From positions 8,373,134 through 8,437,133 of the forward strand of contig OZ007580.1 in the NCBI GenBank assembly GCA_963931925.1: a DNA stretch of 64,000 nucleotides, read 5' to 3'. Below are positions 42,798-55,800 of the stretch, one piece after another (position 1 is the stretch's first letter; each line of letters starts with the position of its first letter). Both the position numbers and the translations under genes were made by a program. Source of the DNA: Onchidella celtica (lineage: Eukaryota; Mollusca; Gastropoda; Systellommatophora; Onchidiidae). A model generated the notes under the pieces. It made no database searches and was not told the origin of the DNA. It saw only the letters and a program-made list of their open reading frames with translations.

Positions 42798-43935
42798 ATT
42801 GGTGATTGTCACACAAAGAGTTAAAATGCCATAAGCATTTGATTTGAGAGTTTCATGAGTTGCATTCTGTTGTTGTTTTTCCCCCTCCATGTTTTTAAAA
42901 AAAAAAAAAAAAAATGTAAAGTTTACAGTAATTAAATGTCCATGACGTGAAGAATGAATCTTATCAAGAATGGCTAATTTATGCTTTTTACATGTTGATA
43001 GATAGATGCTACTTAATTACCTCAGTCATTTACACAAGATATACAATACAGCATATATGGTATTTTATTTTGGTCTGTGTTGTTGTTGTTTTTTTTGTGC
43101 ACCTTTTTATATGTGTATATATGTTTGTTTACTGCTATATTTGTATAATTTTTATTCATCATTATATATTACTGCTTTTACTACTGTTTTGTGATTATTT
43201 ACACTCGCATCAGCTAGTTTTGAAATGCCAGAGTCTGATATCTGATATTCAGATACAGCAATTTAACTGATATTATAACTTAAAATAGTTTTAGAACTGC
43301 ATTTGAGTGTTACAACTACCTGCATACCTCAATAACAGCTACTCGCTTTGATTGCCAGTTTTTTAAAAATCCAATTGTGAAGGAGATAGGGACCAAATTA
43401 ATCTGTCCTGATGACATTTGATTTATGTTATCACCTGTACTAAGGCCAGTTTATATTGAGGTTGGCTTTGCCAGCATTACAATAAATGAAAAATTAGAAG
43501 TCAAAATCAAGGTCCCAGTATACAAAGATTAAAAGAAGACATATTGGTTTTTACAAAATGTTTGCATATTTGGCACCTTTTTGCATTTCCCTGATTTATT
43601 TTTTGTCTACACATACCTGTAGTTACTGCGATTTTACCAGGCATATTGAAATATTGTGTTGGAAGTATATTTATGGTGCATGCATACATAATTATGGATT
43701 GACTTGCATATTTGAAATATCATATTGCTATTTCTTTTATGAGAAAATGTTTTGAGTGAATGAAGGTTCTCATTGAAAACCTTAAAGCTGAAAGTACTTA
43801 AGTCACAAAATGTTAATTTTGAGAAAAGCGATCCTGAAAATGGAAATTTCTCATGCAATCAGGCGTTTCTTGTTATGAATTTTCTTAGCAGTGCATTGCA
43901 TTCTCTGATGTGTGACGTGCCAGCATGCCTGTCTT
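42798..43935. other. Intergenic, A-run and no gene
   Basis: An A-run lies at 42897-42914. No gene or other repeat recognised. Confidence 0.5.
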
Positions 43936-43938
43936 TAT

Positions 43939-44040
43939 AAGATAAGATAAGATAAGATAAATTTTATTCGTCCTTGTACAAGGAAATTTGTTTTGATCAT
44001 TGAATACATAACAATACAGTTACAGAAGCAGAAAGTATGA
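43939..44040 (-). mobile_element. SINE/LINE 3' tail with (TTATC)n
   Basis: On the minus strand AAATTTCCTTGTACAAGGAC (with the palindrome CCTTGTACAAGG) is followed by GAATAAAATTTATC and four TTATC units. This hairpin plus AATAAA-like plus pentamer-tail pattern is typical of SINE ends borrowed from a LINE. I cannot define its 5' end. A CA/TA-rich microsatellite follows at about 44050-44077. Confidence 0.5.
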
Positions 44041-44079
44041 TACATAGCGCGCACACACACATATATACACACACACTGA

Positions 44080-46437
44080 TAAATTAACTAAATTAACAAA
44101 ATTAACAGTGCACACAATATGCTTCCCTAACTAAAACACATTGACCTGACACGCAGGACATAATTCAACTGTGCACAGATTACGATCAAGATGACGACAT
44201 TATTGTAACATCCTAGTTGATGATGGAATAAACTCACTGCTTTCACTGCTTTCACTTACCTTTGCAACATGGGTGCTTTTTCTGACTTTGTCACTTCAGT
44301 ACTTTTTTTTTTTTTTTTCCTAAAGGATGGCGGCATTTAGCATTGACATGGTAGACTGAAGCACTTTTTGCATGCAAAATCTGATCAAAATAAAATCTGC
44401 CCTGCAACAAAAGGACACTTAAGTAGGCTACTTTGTTTCCAGTATTCAGGCTGTGGACTTAGGAATCCATAAAACACATTTCCCCTCAAAGAGTTTCAGA
44501 TTTCAGAAAATGTGACTTAAGTACTTTTAGCACTAGGGTCTTCAATTGCAAAATAATTGACTTTAAGTTTGAGGACTGTTTTGTTGTTCCCTGAGTGCTT
44601 TATACATTGCTTGTGCGTACAAGAATGCAGATCTTAATTTACGCAGGTTAATTTTGTTAGAATTCTCACATCTCAGTGAATCTCTGAGTTCAGTTTATTC
44701 CTTGTGTTATCTCTAAATCTTTGAAATAGGGTTCTTCCGCAGTCCTGGAGTTCCAGGAATTTCTGGGAAAACCCCGGAAATAGTGGATTAGCCCAGGAAT
44801 ACCCCTGGAATTCTCTTGGGGTTTAAAAAATAAGAAGAAAATAGAAAAACTTCTGAAAATAAATAAATACATTTTCTCTCAATTTGTTGTATTTAAGTGG
44901 CCCTGGAATTTAACATTTTAGCCCTTGGACAGACCCTGGATGAAAATTCTCAAAGAGATGCAGGAACCCTTTTGTTAAAAATGCAACATTCTTTCAAAAA
45001 TCCAAATTTTTTTTTTTCTGTCATTAGAAATATTTAAATTTGTGTCACTTTTTCTTGGTTATTTCAGCATTGCCAATAGATCAGGGTTGAAGTGAGGCAA
45101 TAATTAAATTTAAAAAAAAATAGCAGTTCAAAAGAACAACAGACCCAGACATTTTTGTTGTTTTGTTGTTTTTTCAGAGAGAGATCCGTACTGGGACTAA
45201 GTGGCTTTTTTGTGCTTTTGTCAGTTTGTTGAGTATAGCAGGCCCGGTACAGTATTTCATACATGTACCAGCAATATTTTGGGGCATTGCATTTTTTTTT
45301 TCTTTGAAACATGTTCCACATCAAATGAAAATCTCCTGATACTGTTTTAAGTTGTCTTTAGTATGTGAAGAAAATCATTTCAGAATCTCCAGAAACTTTA
45401 TTTCAATGATAAAATAGAGAGACAGATACTTGGGAACCCTTGTTAGTCCTAGTCCATAAAGCCGGTGCAGCATGGTACTGTTGTATGACAGTGCTAAGGA
45501 ATTATTGTTTATAAACTAACAGAGACAGTTAGTTCTTAATCAGTCTAGAAAAAATAGTTCATTCCCTTCATGCAATAAACTGTACGTGAAAATATGTTGA
45601 AAAACACCCTGTGTCATCCCCATTTGCGTGAAGTTTTTTGGACGTCGCACATGCAATATATGTAACTTGCATGAAAGCTATTTTTAATTCATTCGCATAC
45701 ATGTACAGTGTATAAGGAAAAGGTCTGATCCATGTATGGTTGTGTTTCATCCTCAGAATTTTACTAAAAGTGGGCAAGATTAATGCACAAAATTGACAGT
45801 GTGAAACCAGGGCATTTATGTGCAGCGCAAATTGGAAATTTAATAATCAGACAAATTATACCTTACTTCGCATGTATTTGCATTAGCCTTGTATTATTTT
45901 CTGTATATGGAAAACTGAGTTTTTTTAATTTGTTTCTTTTTTTTTTTTTTTTGTAAATGATTTTACATGTTAATTTGATGAAAGTGATCTGATGGCCTGA
46001 TGTAATAAAATTGATTTTGCAGCAATTTTTTGGGGTTATGAGTTTCTCAGATATAAGATGTAATTTTATGTTTCATAGTTATGTGAAAATTTATCATTGG
46101 TCCTTTCACTGCATCTTTTTGAGACCGATTTAAATTATTTATAGATGAACACAAGGACCAGACAGTTTGCAGAGAAGATGCGGTGAAACTGTTAGTGGAA
46201 TTTATTCACTCTGATTGCATCCTTGTTTGGTATAGTGTTTAGCTAATTTAGGTAATCGTGAAATTGTCGGTTGTGAGGGAAGGTTTAGTATTTGCGGTTT
46301 TTAACTTTTTTTTTTTTGTATAGGGACTCCTTGTTAAAGACAAGACAATCAGAAAATTATTTGTTTATAGGGTATTTCAATTGTCTCTTGCTTTTAGCTT
46401 TGCTGGTGGGAAGGTGATGGGCGCTTCTGGTAAGCTT
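44080..46437. other. Intergenic, no gene
   Basis: Homopolymer T-runs (for example 44303-44318, 45941-45952) and AT-rich sequence. No domain or RNA gene recognised. Confidence 0.5.
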
Positions 46438-47584
46438 TTTTCGTTCTGTCAAGTATCATTTTCTTCTGTTCTGTCAAGTATCACTTTCTTCTGTTCTGTC
46501 AAGTATCATTTTCTTCTGTTGTCAAGTATCACTTTCTTCTGTTCTGTCAAGTATCATTTTCTTCTGTTCTGTCAAGTATCATTTTCTTCTGTTCTGTCAA
46601 GTATCTTTTTTTTTTCTGTTCTGTCAAGTATCGTTGTCTTCTGTTCTGTCAAGTATCATTTTCCTCTGATCTGTCAAGTATCATTTTCTTCTGTTCTGTC
46701 AAGTATCTTTTTTTTCTTCTGTTCTGTCAAGTATCGTTGTCTTCTGTTCTGTCAAGTATCATTTTCCTCTGTTCTGTCAAGTATCATTTTCCTCTGATCT
46801 GTCAAGTATCATTTTCTTCTGTTCTGTCAAGTATCTTTTTTTCCTTTCTGTTCTGTCAAGTATCATTTTCCTCTGTTCTGTCAAGTATCATTTTCTTCTG
46901 TTCTGTCAAGTATCTTTTTTTTCTTTCTGTTCTGTCAAGTATCGTTGTCTTCTGTTCTGTCAAGTATCATTTTCATCTGTTCTGTCAAGTATCATTTTCT
47001 TCTATTCTGTCAAGTATCATTTTCTTCTGTTGTCAAGTATCATTTTCTTCTGTTCTGTCAAGTATCTTTTTTTTTTTCTGTTCTGTCAAGTATCATTTTC
47101 CTCTGATCTGTCAAGTATCATTTTCTTCTGTTCTGTCAAGTATCTTTTTTTTTTTCTGTCCTGTCAAGTATCGTTGTCTTCTGTTCTGTCAAGTATCATT
47201 TTCCTCTGATCTGACAAGTATCATTTTCTTCTGTTCTGTCAAGTATCTTTTTTTTTTCTGTTCTGTCAAGTATCATTTTCCTCTGTTCTGTCAAGTATCT
47301 TTTTTTTTTTCTGTTCTGTCAAGTATCGTTGTCTTCTGTCAAGTATCATTTTCTTCTGTTCTGTCAAGTATCATTTTCTTCTGTTCTGTCAAGTATCTTT
47401 TTTTTTTCTTCTGTTCTGTCAAGTATCTTTTTTTTTTTCTGTTCTGTCAAGTATCATTTTCCTCTGATCTGTCAAGTATCATTTTCTTCTGTTCTGTCAA
47501 GTATCTTTTTTTTTTCTGTTCTGTCAAGTATCGTTGTCTTCTGTTCTGTCAAGTATCACTTTCCTCTGATCTGTCAAGTATCAT
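46438..47584 (+). repeat. 1.15-kb minisatellite with mixed ~25-bp monomers
   Basis: Roughly 45-48 copies of a unit built on TTCTGTTCTGTCAAGTATCA, about 25 bp each. Four monomer kinds recur by the bases after AAGTATC: ATTTTCTTCTG, ATTTTCCTCTG(A/T)T, GTTGTCTTCTG and a T-run followed by CTG. They often occur in the same order, suggesting a ~100-bp higher-order unit. Long reading frames across it are repeat artefacts. It is not a CRISPR array: no unique spacers. Confidence 0.95.
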
Positions 47585-47802
47585 TTTACTGTATTCTTCC
47601 ATCTTGCCGTCTTCCCAGTACAATATGGCTGTTACCGTGCCGACATGCTGTCTCCAAACTCAGACTCGAAATTCACTTGGCTTTTCTGTGCGGTTCTCTT
47701 CCGTTGAAGTGCTCTGAGGCAGGGATCTTAAGTTCACAAAGTCAAAATGAGGGACACTTTAGAAATTAATGAGGGACCACAACTAATAGAAAACTATCAG
47801 GT

Positions 47803-47909
47803 AGACATTAAATGAATAGGACAAGACATTAAATGAATAGGACAAGACATTAAATGAATAGGACAAGACATTAAATGAATAGGACAAGACATTAGATGAA
47901 TAGGACAAG
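47803..47909 (+). repeat. 21-bp tandem repeat, five copies
   Basis: AGACATTAAATGAATAGGACA is repeated 5.1 times, with one A-to-G change in the last unit. Confidence 0.95.
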
Positions 47910-48136
47910 TTGATTCTGTTTTCACTTTCTTCACAATATCAGTAGTTATTGTTTCCGTTCTGACACAAGCATGTTTCTTTTTCATACAACTCTGCTGCCT
48001 GGTCATGTGGTCTAATGCACTAAAAGTCTAGACATCGTATCAGACTTATTTGTGAATGCTGCATCGTCTAATCCAGGGATGGGCAAGCTTTCAGTTAGAA
48101 AAGGCCAGACTTTTAGAAAAAAAACAGGTGAGGATT

Positions 48137-48151
48137 GGGGGGGGGGGGGGG
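48137..48151 (+). repeat. Poly-G tract (G15)
   Basis: Fifteen consecutive G. Others nearby: G13 at 48347-48359, G12 at 48714-48725, G12 at 48820-48831 and G14 at 49272-49285. Confidence 0.95.
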
Positions 48152-48195
48152 TGATACTCTCATCGATATTAAGGCAACTTCTTATCATTGGTATG

Positions 48196-48655
48196 CAAGG
48201 TATTTATTTGTATTTTGTATACTTCTTTAATACCATTTGGGAAATTTACCTTAGTGTCATTGCAGCCCAGTTACAACTGGAGCAGACACGACGTCGTCAC
48301 AGTGCAGAGCTGATCAGTGGTTGTTTTGTTTTTTGTGGGGTGGTTTGGGGGGGGGGGGGAATGAGGACAGAGGGAATGGTAGGGATAAATTTTATTTAAT
48401 TTTGCCCGGGCAACGGCCTGCTCAGCCTGCTCTTCTCGATTTCCAACTGCTAAGGTATCTTTAACGTGCACACGGGCCCTTCGAGTTTTTCGTCCTTATC
48501 CGAGAAAACTAGGTGCTCGATCCTACCTGCCATAGGATCAGGGACAGGAAAATATAAGAAAAATCCCAAAAATTCCAACATGCCTGCACCGACAGGTATT
48601 CGAACCCGGTACCTTCGCCATGAGAGGCGGGCACCTTGCCTCTAGACCACCGTTG
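48196..48655 (-). mobile_element. Full-length tRNA-derived SINE
   Basis: Reading the minus strand: the A box TGGTCTAGAGG at 48639-48649, the B box GGGTTCGAATACC at 48595-48607, then a body (TCGGATAAGGACGAAAAACT, GTGCACGTTAAAGATACCTT), a G/C-tract linker (48347-48359), and a 3' part with CGACGTCGTGTCTGCTCCAG. The end is AAATTTCCC..AAAGAAGTATAC and a short AAATAC tail. The head and body match 8165-8455; the 3' part matches 6500-6600. RNA polymerase III would transcribe it from the A and B boxes. The body recalls the conserved central domains of invertebrate SINEs, but I cannot name the family. Confidence 0.78.
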
Positions 48656-49832
48656 GATTTGGGTGTTTGATTTTTAGGAGAATCATTACTTGTTTGACTT
48701 TTTTTGGTAAGGAGGGGGGGGGGGGTGTATATGTAAATATGTTTGATTTATTTTTAAATAGCTCAGTGACCGGTGTGTAATTTAGTGTAAAGTAGTTTTC
48801 AATCAACCTGGGGAGGAAAGGGGGGGGGGGGTGCTTGGCATGCTGGATCATTCGAACCTCATACTGCGTAGTTTTCCCATAAAATTGCAAACTCCGGATC
48901 ATTTTTTGGGAGAATTTCAATCATTTTATTCAAATCAAGCCAAACACACACGGTTGTCGAATCAGTGCATTACAAGAGCAACTTTAGGTGGTAACAGGGA
49001 GCTACAGATGTTTATTTAGTAGCAAAGATGTCCCAAATTCACGTGCTGAGGTTGTAGATGGTGTTGGTGGTAGTAAATGCTCCTTCCTTTGCTGTACATG
49101 CTATTTATAGATATCGAGGATGGTAAACTGCGTGTTCTTACCAGCAAATGTAATGCAGTTATTTGCAGGTCTAGGCTCTGACAAAACCGTATGTGATATT
49201 GCTTGTTCAGTCTGCACCAATGATTGTTGTAAGTTGTAACAGTGTTGTTGGGTGGCTGAAACATACAATAAGGGGGGGGGGGGGGAGCGGCGTGTGTTGA
49301 AACGTGACTGACTGACTGACACAGTATTGCAAGAGGGTACATCTACTAACACAGTTCCGTGCTGAGCCCTCTAAAGACTGGCTACACACAAAGTGTCCAT
49401 GACACGTACATTTTTTGTTTTATTTACAAGTCTTTACAAACGACATTCATCACAAATAACACAGATATGATCAAATGGGCCTAATATGATTTTCCTTTTA
49501 CTTTGAAAAAAAAAAAATTACTTTCAAACATCCATTTTGGCAACCTATTATGAATCACACGCTGTCTCTCGTGGGAAAAAGAGAAGCCAAATAGAGTAGA
49601 GTTAGATACAGTTTATCGAGGGATATTTCTCTTTTAAACGGGATTGAACATGGCTGACTCATAAACTCAGCCATGATGAACAAACATTTAGAGATGACCA
49701 GTTTCGAAAAGAAAAACAAAAGATAGAAAACTCCAAATGAGGTTGGCAGAGCGTTGGTGACAAGACGGATGACGTAGTGGAGTGCTCTGACAAGGTGGCT
49801 TCTGATTGGCTAATTAACATTGAGGGAGGCGC
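48656..49832 (-). other. 3' flank and probable 3' UTR of the myosin light chain gene
   Basis: Minus-strand sequence after the TAA at 49833 contains AATAAA at 49418-49423, about 410 bases downstream, a reasonable poly(A) signal. Nearer 48700-49285 are poly-G tracts only. Confidence 0.5.
49418..49423 (-). terminator. Candidate poly(A) signal of the myosin light chain gene
   Basis: AATAAA on the minus strand. It would give a 3' UTR of about 430 bases with cleavage near 49400. No RNA evidence is available. Confidence 0.45.
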
Positions 49833-52800
49833 TTAGGATTCAAATGGTCCTTTCAAGATCTTGGAGACGAAGTCTGTGGGTGGAAAGAAAATAAACGTAA
49901 TTAAAACTTGAGCATTGCCATGCTCGCGTACGTGGAATGTGGCTTATCCGAAATAAATGGCCAATAACTGAAATACTTTAAAATGTTGGAAACAAAAAGA
50001 CAAATTTAAATAAATAACCTTTTTTCCTCATGGAAATTAGAAAGTAGAATATTATAGGTCCAGTATTCATAACTTTCTTGTCTGGAATATTTCTCAGCTA
50101 GTAAATTCATTGTCCTTATAAATCTTAACTGCGAAGTTCTGAAGTTTTCTGCACACCATTGTCGTTTTGGTTGGGTTTTGTAATCTATTTTATCCTTTAT
50201 ATACAGGGTGTCTCAAGAAACATGTATACACACTTTGAATATTTATCTATACAATGTCAACTAAAAGTGATCCAAGATTTGTACCACAAAATTAAAGAGG
50301 ACAGGTGCGTAACATTTAAGTTATGGCATGTGTTCGAACTGGCAATTCTGGGTCAGACACTGATGATACTGCAGTTCTGCTGAGCTGCAAGCAGCAACTA
50401 GCGCAGTGCATTATTATTTTTTGAGACACCCCCGTGCATCTTTCTCAGCTTGGGTTCATGCCATCTTTAGCACATTGTTATTATCCTATGCCTTTCATCT
50501 TCTCCTGATGACATGGTTTTATCTTATTACCTTACATGCACTATAAACTTGTCTTTCACCTCTATACTTTACCGCCCATTTGTCTATTTCTAGGCGCTCT
50601 TTTACACTATTACCCTGTATAATCCTGCCTTACCCTAGCCGAATCTGTCTCACTTCATCATCTCTACCCTATCCTGTTCTGTCTGTCGTGTCTTGTCTTG
50701 TCTTATTTTATCTATCTTATCCACAGATACATTGTACTCTCTTATAATTATTATCTTAATTTGGTTTGTTTTGTCTTGTTTTATCATCTTACTTTATTCT
50801 CTCTTCTCTTCTCTTACTAACTTTTTCGTGTCTTTGTCTTATTACACATCGTTTGTTATTACATAATTATCTATTACGCTCTAACCGATGACAATACAGT
50901 TAGATCGAAGTCACCTACCCTCGTATTTGACGTTTCCTTCCAAATCCTCCCTGGTATCTGTGCATTTGATGATGTCATCTACTTCCTCGTCACTAAGTTT
51001 CTCACCTGTGTGACGATACATACCAGTCTGACATTAACAAACAACCAGCTGTAGGAGTATGTCATGTGTGCACGTAAGCATTGGGGGTCTACCTGATGTT
51101 TGCTTATTGTCTTCGACTACTTACAGACGTACGGTAGTCATTAATGTCTTCATCGCTGTTTTTTTTTTCTTTTCTTTAATTTCATAGTTGCTGTTCGAGG
51201 GCTGTCAAACTGGGGGGGGGGGGGGGGGGGTTAGGGGATGGGTTGTTTGTTGTTGTTCCGGGCTGGTGAGTGCGGGTGGGAATCGCAAGCAAAACAGCAA
51301 AAGTCTCCTAGGTGAGTTGTATTTCAAAACGCACACATTCTCTATTGACATTGTTTTGACGGGTTTTTTTTATCGTCGTAAAGAATTCAAAAGTTTGGTT
51401 TTATTAACTTTTTTTGTTGTTGCTTTTTGTTCCAACAGAGTATTTGTAGAATTACATCAAAATCATGCTTAGAATGAATCAGTCAAACGATCCATGTAAA
51501 CTGTCGCTTACGCTTTTTATAACATCAAGGCCTTGTCATGGACACTCATCATTCTAATGCCTGTGAGCTCGTAAAGGGGGTGGTGGGGGGGGGGGTGGGC
51601 ATGGGAGGGGGAATCCCCGGCGTATGAAGAGTGTACATGAGGAGGGAGAAGGTGGGTATAAAACGCCAAAATAGAGCATTCGTACTTTAAAGATGGTCAC
51701 TCTTCAGCGAGACATTATATTTTAATAGGTCAGTACAAAACTCCAAATATCACATTCATAACTTTACCACTTGCAGCTCAAAGCTCTTGGTAGGTTATGG
51801 CACTTCTCCTCCAGCAGTATTTGGGTTAGTCTGAAGTAAGTCAGGATTCTCCCAAAGAAGAAAGAAGTTTAAAGAAGGAAGCGCACCCCAAGTAAGGGTT
51901 CCAGCAGAGAAACACGTCTTATTCCCCATGGGCCTTGCCCCCATTTCTGCTTATGGGAAAATTCTGGTTTTCTGAGAATTTGTTCTTGTGGGCACAATTA
52001 AGGAGTTTTCGTGATCATTTGGTTGATTTAGTGTATACTGGAGAGAAATTACTAAACAATAACTTTTCTCGCCATGAGTTCTTGTGGAAACTGCAGTCGA
52101 GCGATAAGTTTCTGTGTATCAGTGGTGATGCATGGGGCCTTGAGGGTTAAAAGGAAACTCACCCAAGCTGCACCAAACAAAGCAGAAATTTGAAAAGGGA
52201 AACTTACCCAAGCATGTCAGGACGTGCCTCATTTCAGCGGCAGAGATGAAACCTTGGCCCTCACGATCGAAAGTCTTGAAAGCCTCCATGAAGTCGGCAA
52301 AGGTGCCGGTATCTTTTTCCTTGGACACGGCAGAGTAGATGGGGAGAAACTCCTCGAATTTGTAGGCTTTCTCACCTGATCGGAAGTATAACCAAGACAA
52401 CCATTACATGTACTACCATCAGTCAAATCAGTGCTTCATGTAAAAATTCAGTGATTATGTAGACTTCGTGGCCTGAAAAACTATCTGGACATGTGGCCAA
52501 AATGCACACAGCAGGATTTTTGTTACCAACTTGTGGCCAACTTCCGATAAAGGTTATCGTGGTCTTGTCGCCAAAGTCTTTGCACACGGGCGTTCCTGGC
52601 CATACAAGTAATAACACGATTTGGCTTCGTTTAAATTTATACACCAACTGTCTGTCTTGTCTGTCTGTCTGCCTATCTACCTGCATATCAGCCTGCCAAA
52701 TTGTTTGTCTGTTTTTTTTCTATCTTCTTACTCTCCATTCAGCTGTATAAATTACTCATCTTTCTGGGAAGGAGTACTATATGAATTACACAACTTTAAT

Positions 52801-55800
52801 TGGGCGCATATTTCATGTTCTGAGTGTTAATCGCCGAGCTGCGCATTTACTATTAAAAACATCCACCTAGGGGACTATGCATTTACTATAAAAACAAACA
52901 CGTATGGGACTAACTTGCCAAGGGGGCGGTGCCGACGCTGCGACCCCACATTCCTAAAATCCTTGTATTATCCTTATAGTGTAACTCATATGGAACTCCT
53001 CCCTCTTTCTGTCTAGTCTCTGCGTCTGTCTATCTACCAGTCTGGAACTCACCGAGTTTTTCGGTTCCGCCGTTCTTCTTGACCGTCTCCAGCGTTGGGT
53101 TCATGCCCAGACAGTACAGCATGTGTCCTGTCTTGAAGGCGTCCACCTCACCGTCACGACCGTCCCAGAAATCGTACAGCTCGAAGACATCACGGATCTC
53201 TGGGGAAACAATGAACATCATCAGCCTGTGGAGTTGCTGGCATTCACCCGGTGGTCACGTCAACCGAATGAACATTTGAGAAACTGCCAAAGAAACCTTT
53301 TTCCCGGCCCTTTTGACAACACAGTTCATATAAGGACATTTACCAACGAACTGTCAGGTGATTCGGCGGGCGGAGATTCCGGGCAACTTCATTCTAAGGA
53401 GAAATACACGGCTGGATTTAGATGAAGAGAGGCCCTAGGCTATTCTAGCTGTGAGGCCCTAGGCTATTCTAGCTGTGAGGCCCCTCCCAAACCCCCACCT
53501 TCACGCCTAGAGGAAGGTGGAAGTGTTCTAAATAATTTGAGTAATGCCATTGATGATGATAGGTGTTTAAAATTCCATACTTAGCAATTCTTTCTCGAAA
53601 TGCGAACTCGCCCCCCCCCCCCCCCCCCAAAGATTTTGAGGCCCTAGGCTTCAGTCTACCTGGCCTAATGGTAAATCCGGCACTGGAAATATATGTATAT
53701 CACTTAAATATTATCAATTACTTAAAATTAGGAAAAGCGTTATCTGTAGAGCCAAAATGCATCATAAAAACGACCGATTGAATCAGGGACCACCGAGCCA
53801 TTATTCAGAGTACAAAATTTGCCCAGAACAACTCTGAAAAAGGTGGAGTTCTTTTTTTTTTATGTGTGTGTGTTGGGGGGGGGGAGGTCAAAACAAATCG
53901 TCAATCCTTTAGCCAAACAATGTTGAATGGAATTAATACTGGCCGTTAATGCCATGCTGCGCGCTGCCTGGCACGATATTGCAAGACTCCAGATTTACCC
54001 ATGAGACTTTCACAACAATCAGACGGCGCAGAGACTGACGCAACAAACATGGAAGAGTCGCTGAATTAGCTACAACATCAGTGTCACAGCATGGTATTTT
54101 CAACATAATCTGCTTATCTATTCCTAGGATCACGTCACATTATTTGCACGAATCTAATCACAGCCTTAACGTTTGTTTTTTCTCTTTGACATTAGGATTT
54201 TTATCATGTACTGACATGTTACTTTTAACTTCTTTTTTCCTCACCAAGAATAATGAATGAACAAAAGAGCAGAATGTTAAAGACTACTGAATTGAAAAAC
54301 GTCAGGATTTTGTGCTTGTTGTATTGAAAACAAATTGCAGAGATAAGTTTATTAGTTCTCGATACCATGCCAAAGTCAAAAAGTGGCAAAAAGAAAAAAG
54401 TTGTACGCTATGTAGCGAAGCCTCCAATGATACTGAAAGGAAAAAGTGAAGACAAAAAAAAAAAAAAAAATTTCGCAACAAAACAAAACGGAAGAACAAA
54501 ATGGAAAATTAAAAGAGATAAAACAAACGGACAATTAAAAAAAAAAAAAGAAGAATCTATAATATACAGAATATTAAACCAATGCGTTAACTTATCTGCC
54601 AAGTTTTGACTGCTTTGAGCCTTGCTGCGACCCCCACAGTTTCTCTGTGGTTTTTACAATATTTCGTCAATTATACCACGCCAAAGTTCACGTGTCACAC
54701 TGTCTTCTGTGAAAAGTACACTAACTCAGGACTGTTATTATTCGAGTGAGGCACCTTGAAAGTTCTGACGTATTCAGAGCCGTAATATGCACACACATTA
54801 TATAAACAAAAAAAAACAAAAAAAAAATGTGTGCAGTGTATCTCAGTTTCAGGTGTTTGTGACTTAGGCACGATATAGAACTAAATCCTTTGGTAAACAT
54901 CCAGCCGTGCCGAAAGACCATGAATATACCAAGGCTGTGGCGAAGCACAGACACCCACGTAAACAAAGCAACGCAAAACAAAACAAAGCAAAACAAAAGG
55001 AGAGAGAGAGAGAGAGCGTCCAAATGCTCGTATCTGGCAAGTCAACAAACAGCATAATAAACCAGACATCTCCCGTGCACTGTCTGTTTTCATCCAGCTG
55101 CTGTTACATATTGTACGGTCTGACTATGCCTACTTTTACTGTATTTGTCTACCTGAGCGTGCCGATTTTGCAGAATGTACAAACAGAATAGATAATTAAA
55201 AGGGAAATCCCTATATTCTTCTGTTTAAATCGCCATCCCTATATCGTTTCTGTGTTCACATCTCCTATATGGTTTTGACCTAAGGCATTTTTCATACAGG
55301 TCAGTGGCCTCCTGATCTAGTGGTGACTGACACGAAGATCGCAAAAGAAGAAAGAAACGATTACTTGAAATGACATGTCTGATCATTATTCACTCTTTTG
55401 TTCATGAGAGGCGCCTCTGTCTTTATTCACTCCATTCTTTATTTTCCATTTTCGTGCAATGGACAGGTAATGTACTGCCTACTTTCCCTTTCAACTGTTT
55501 CCCCCAATCTTTAATGTAACCCCCCCCCCCCTCCTTTTTTCAATGCACATTTATGCACTACACGTGGATTGCTTTCGCACCAGAGCTGCCACATGCGTCT
55601 AGTTTATCCATTCTCAAAACTTCATTTAACTTTTCTTCTCAAGGCTCAAGGTATTAATTAACTGGGGTCGTTTCTCCACTGCGTTCTTCCTAATATCATA
55701 CGATGTACGAAAAACACTCTCACGTGCAGGTAGGCACGCTCACGCGCAAACACATGTCAGTGTATGCCTTTCTACGTTATCTGTGTAGCACACTTTCTCG

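Noticed and set aside
46438..47584. CRISPR array
   Set aside because: Units are variants of one another with no unique spacers, and the genome is eukaryotic.
46381..47769. Long plus-strand reading frames (138, 326 and 146 codons)
   Set aside because: They are the minisatellite read in frame; the protein is the same ~8-residue motif repeated, with no independent evidence of coding.
48590..48655. A tRNA gene
   Set aside because: A and B boxes are present but they head a longer repeated SINE, and no clean cloverleaf with anticodon arm is apparent.
54367..54609. 80-codon Lys-rich protein
   Set aside because: Encoded by A-rich low-complexity sequence in a light chain intron; no splice or domain support.
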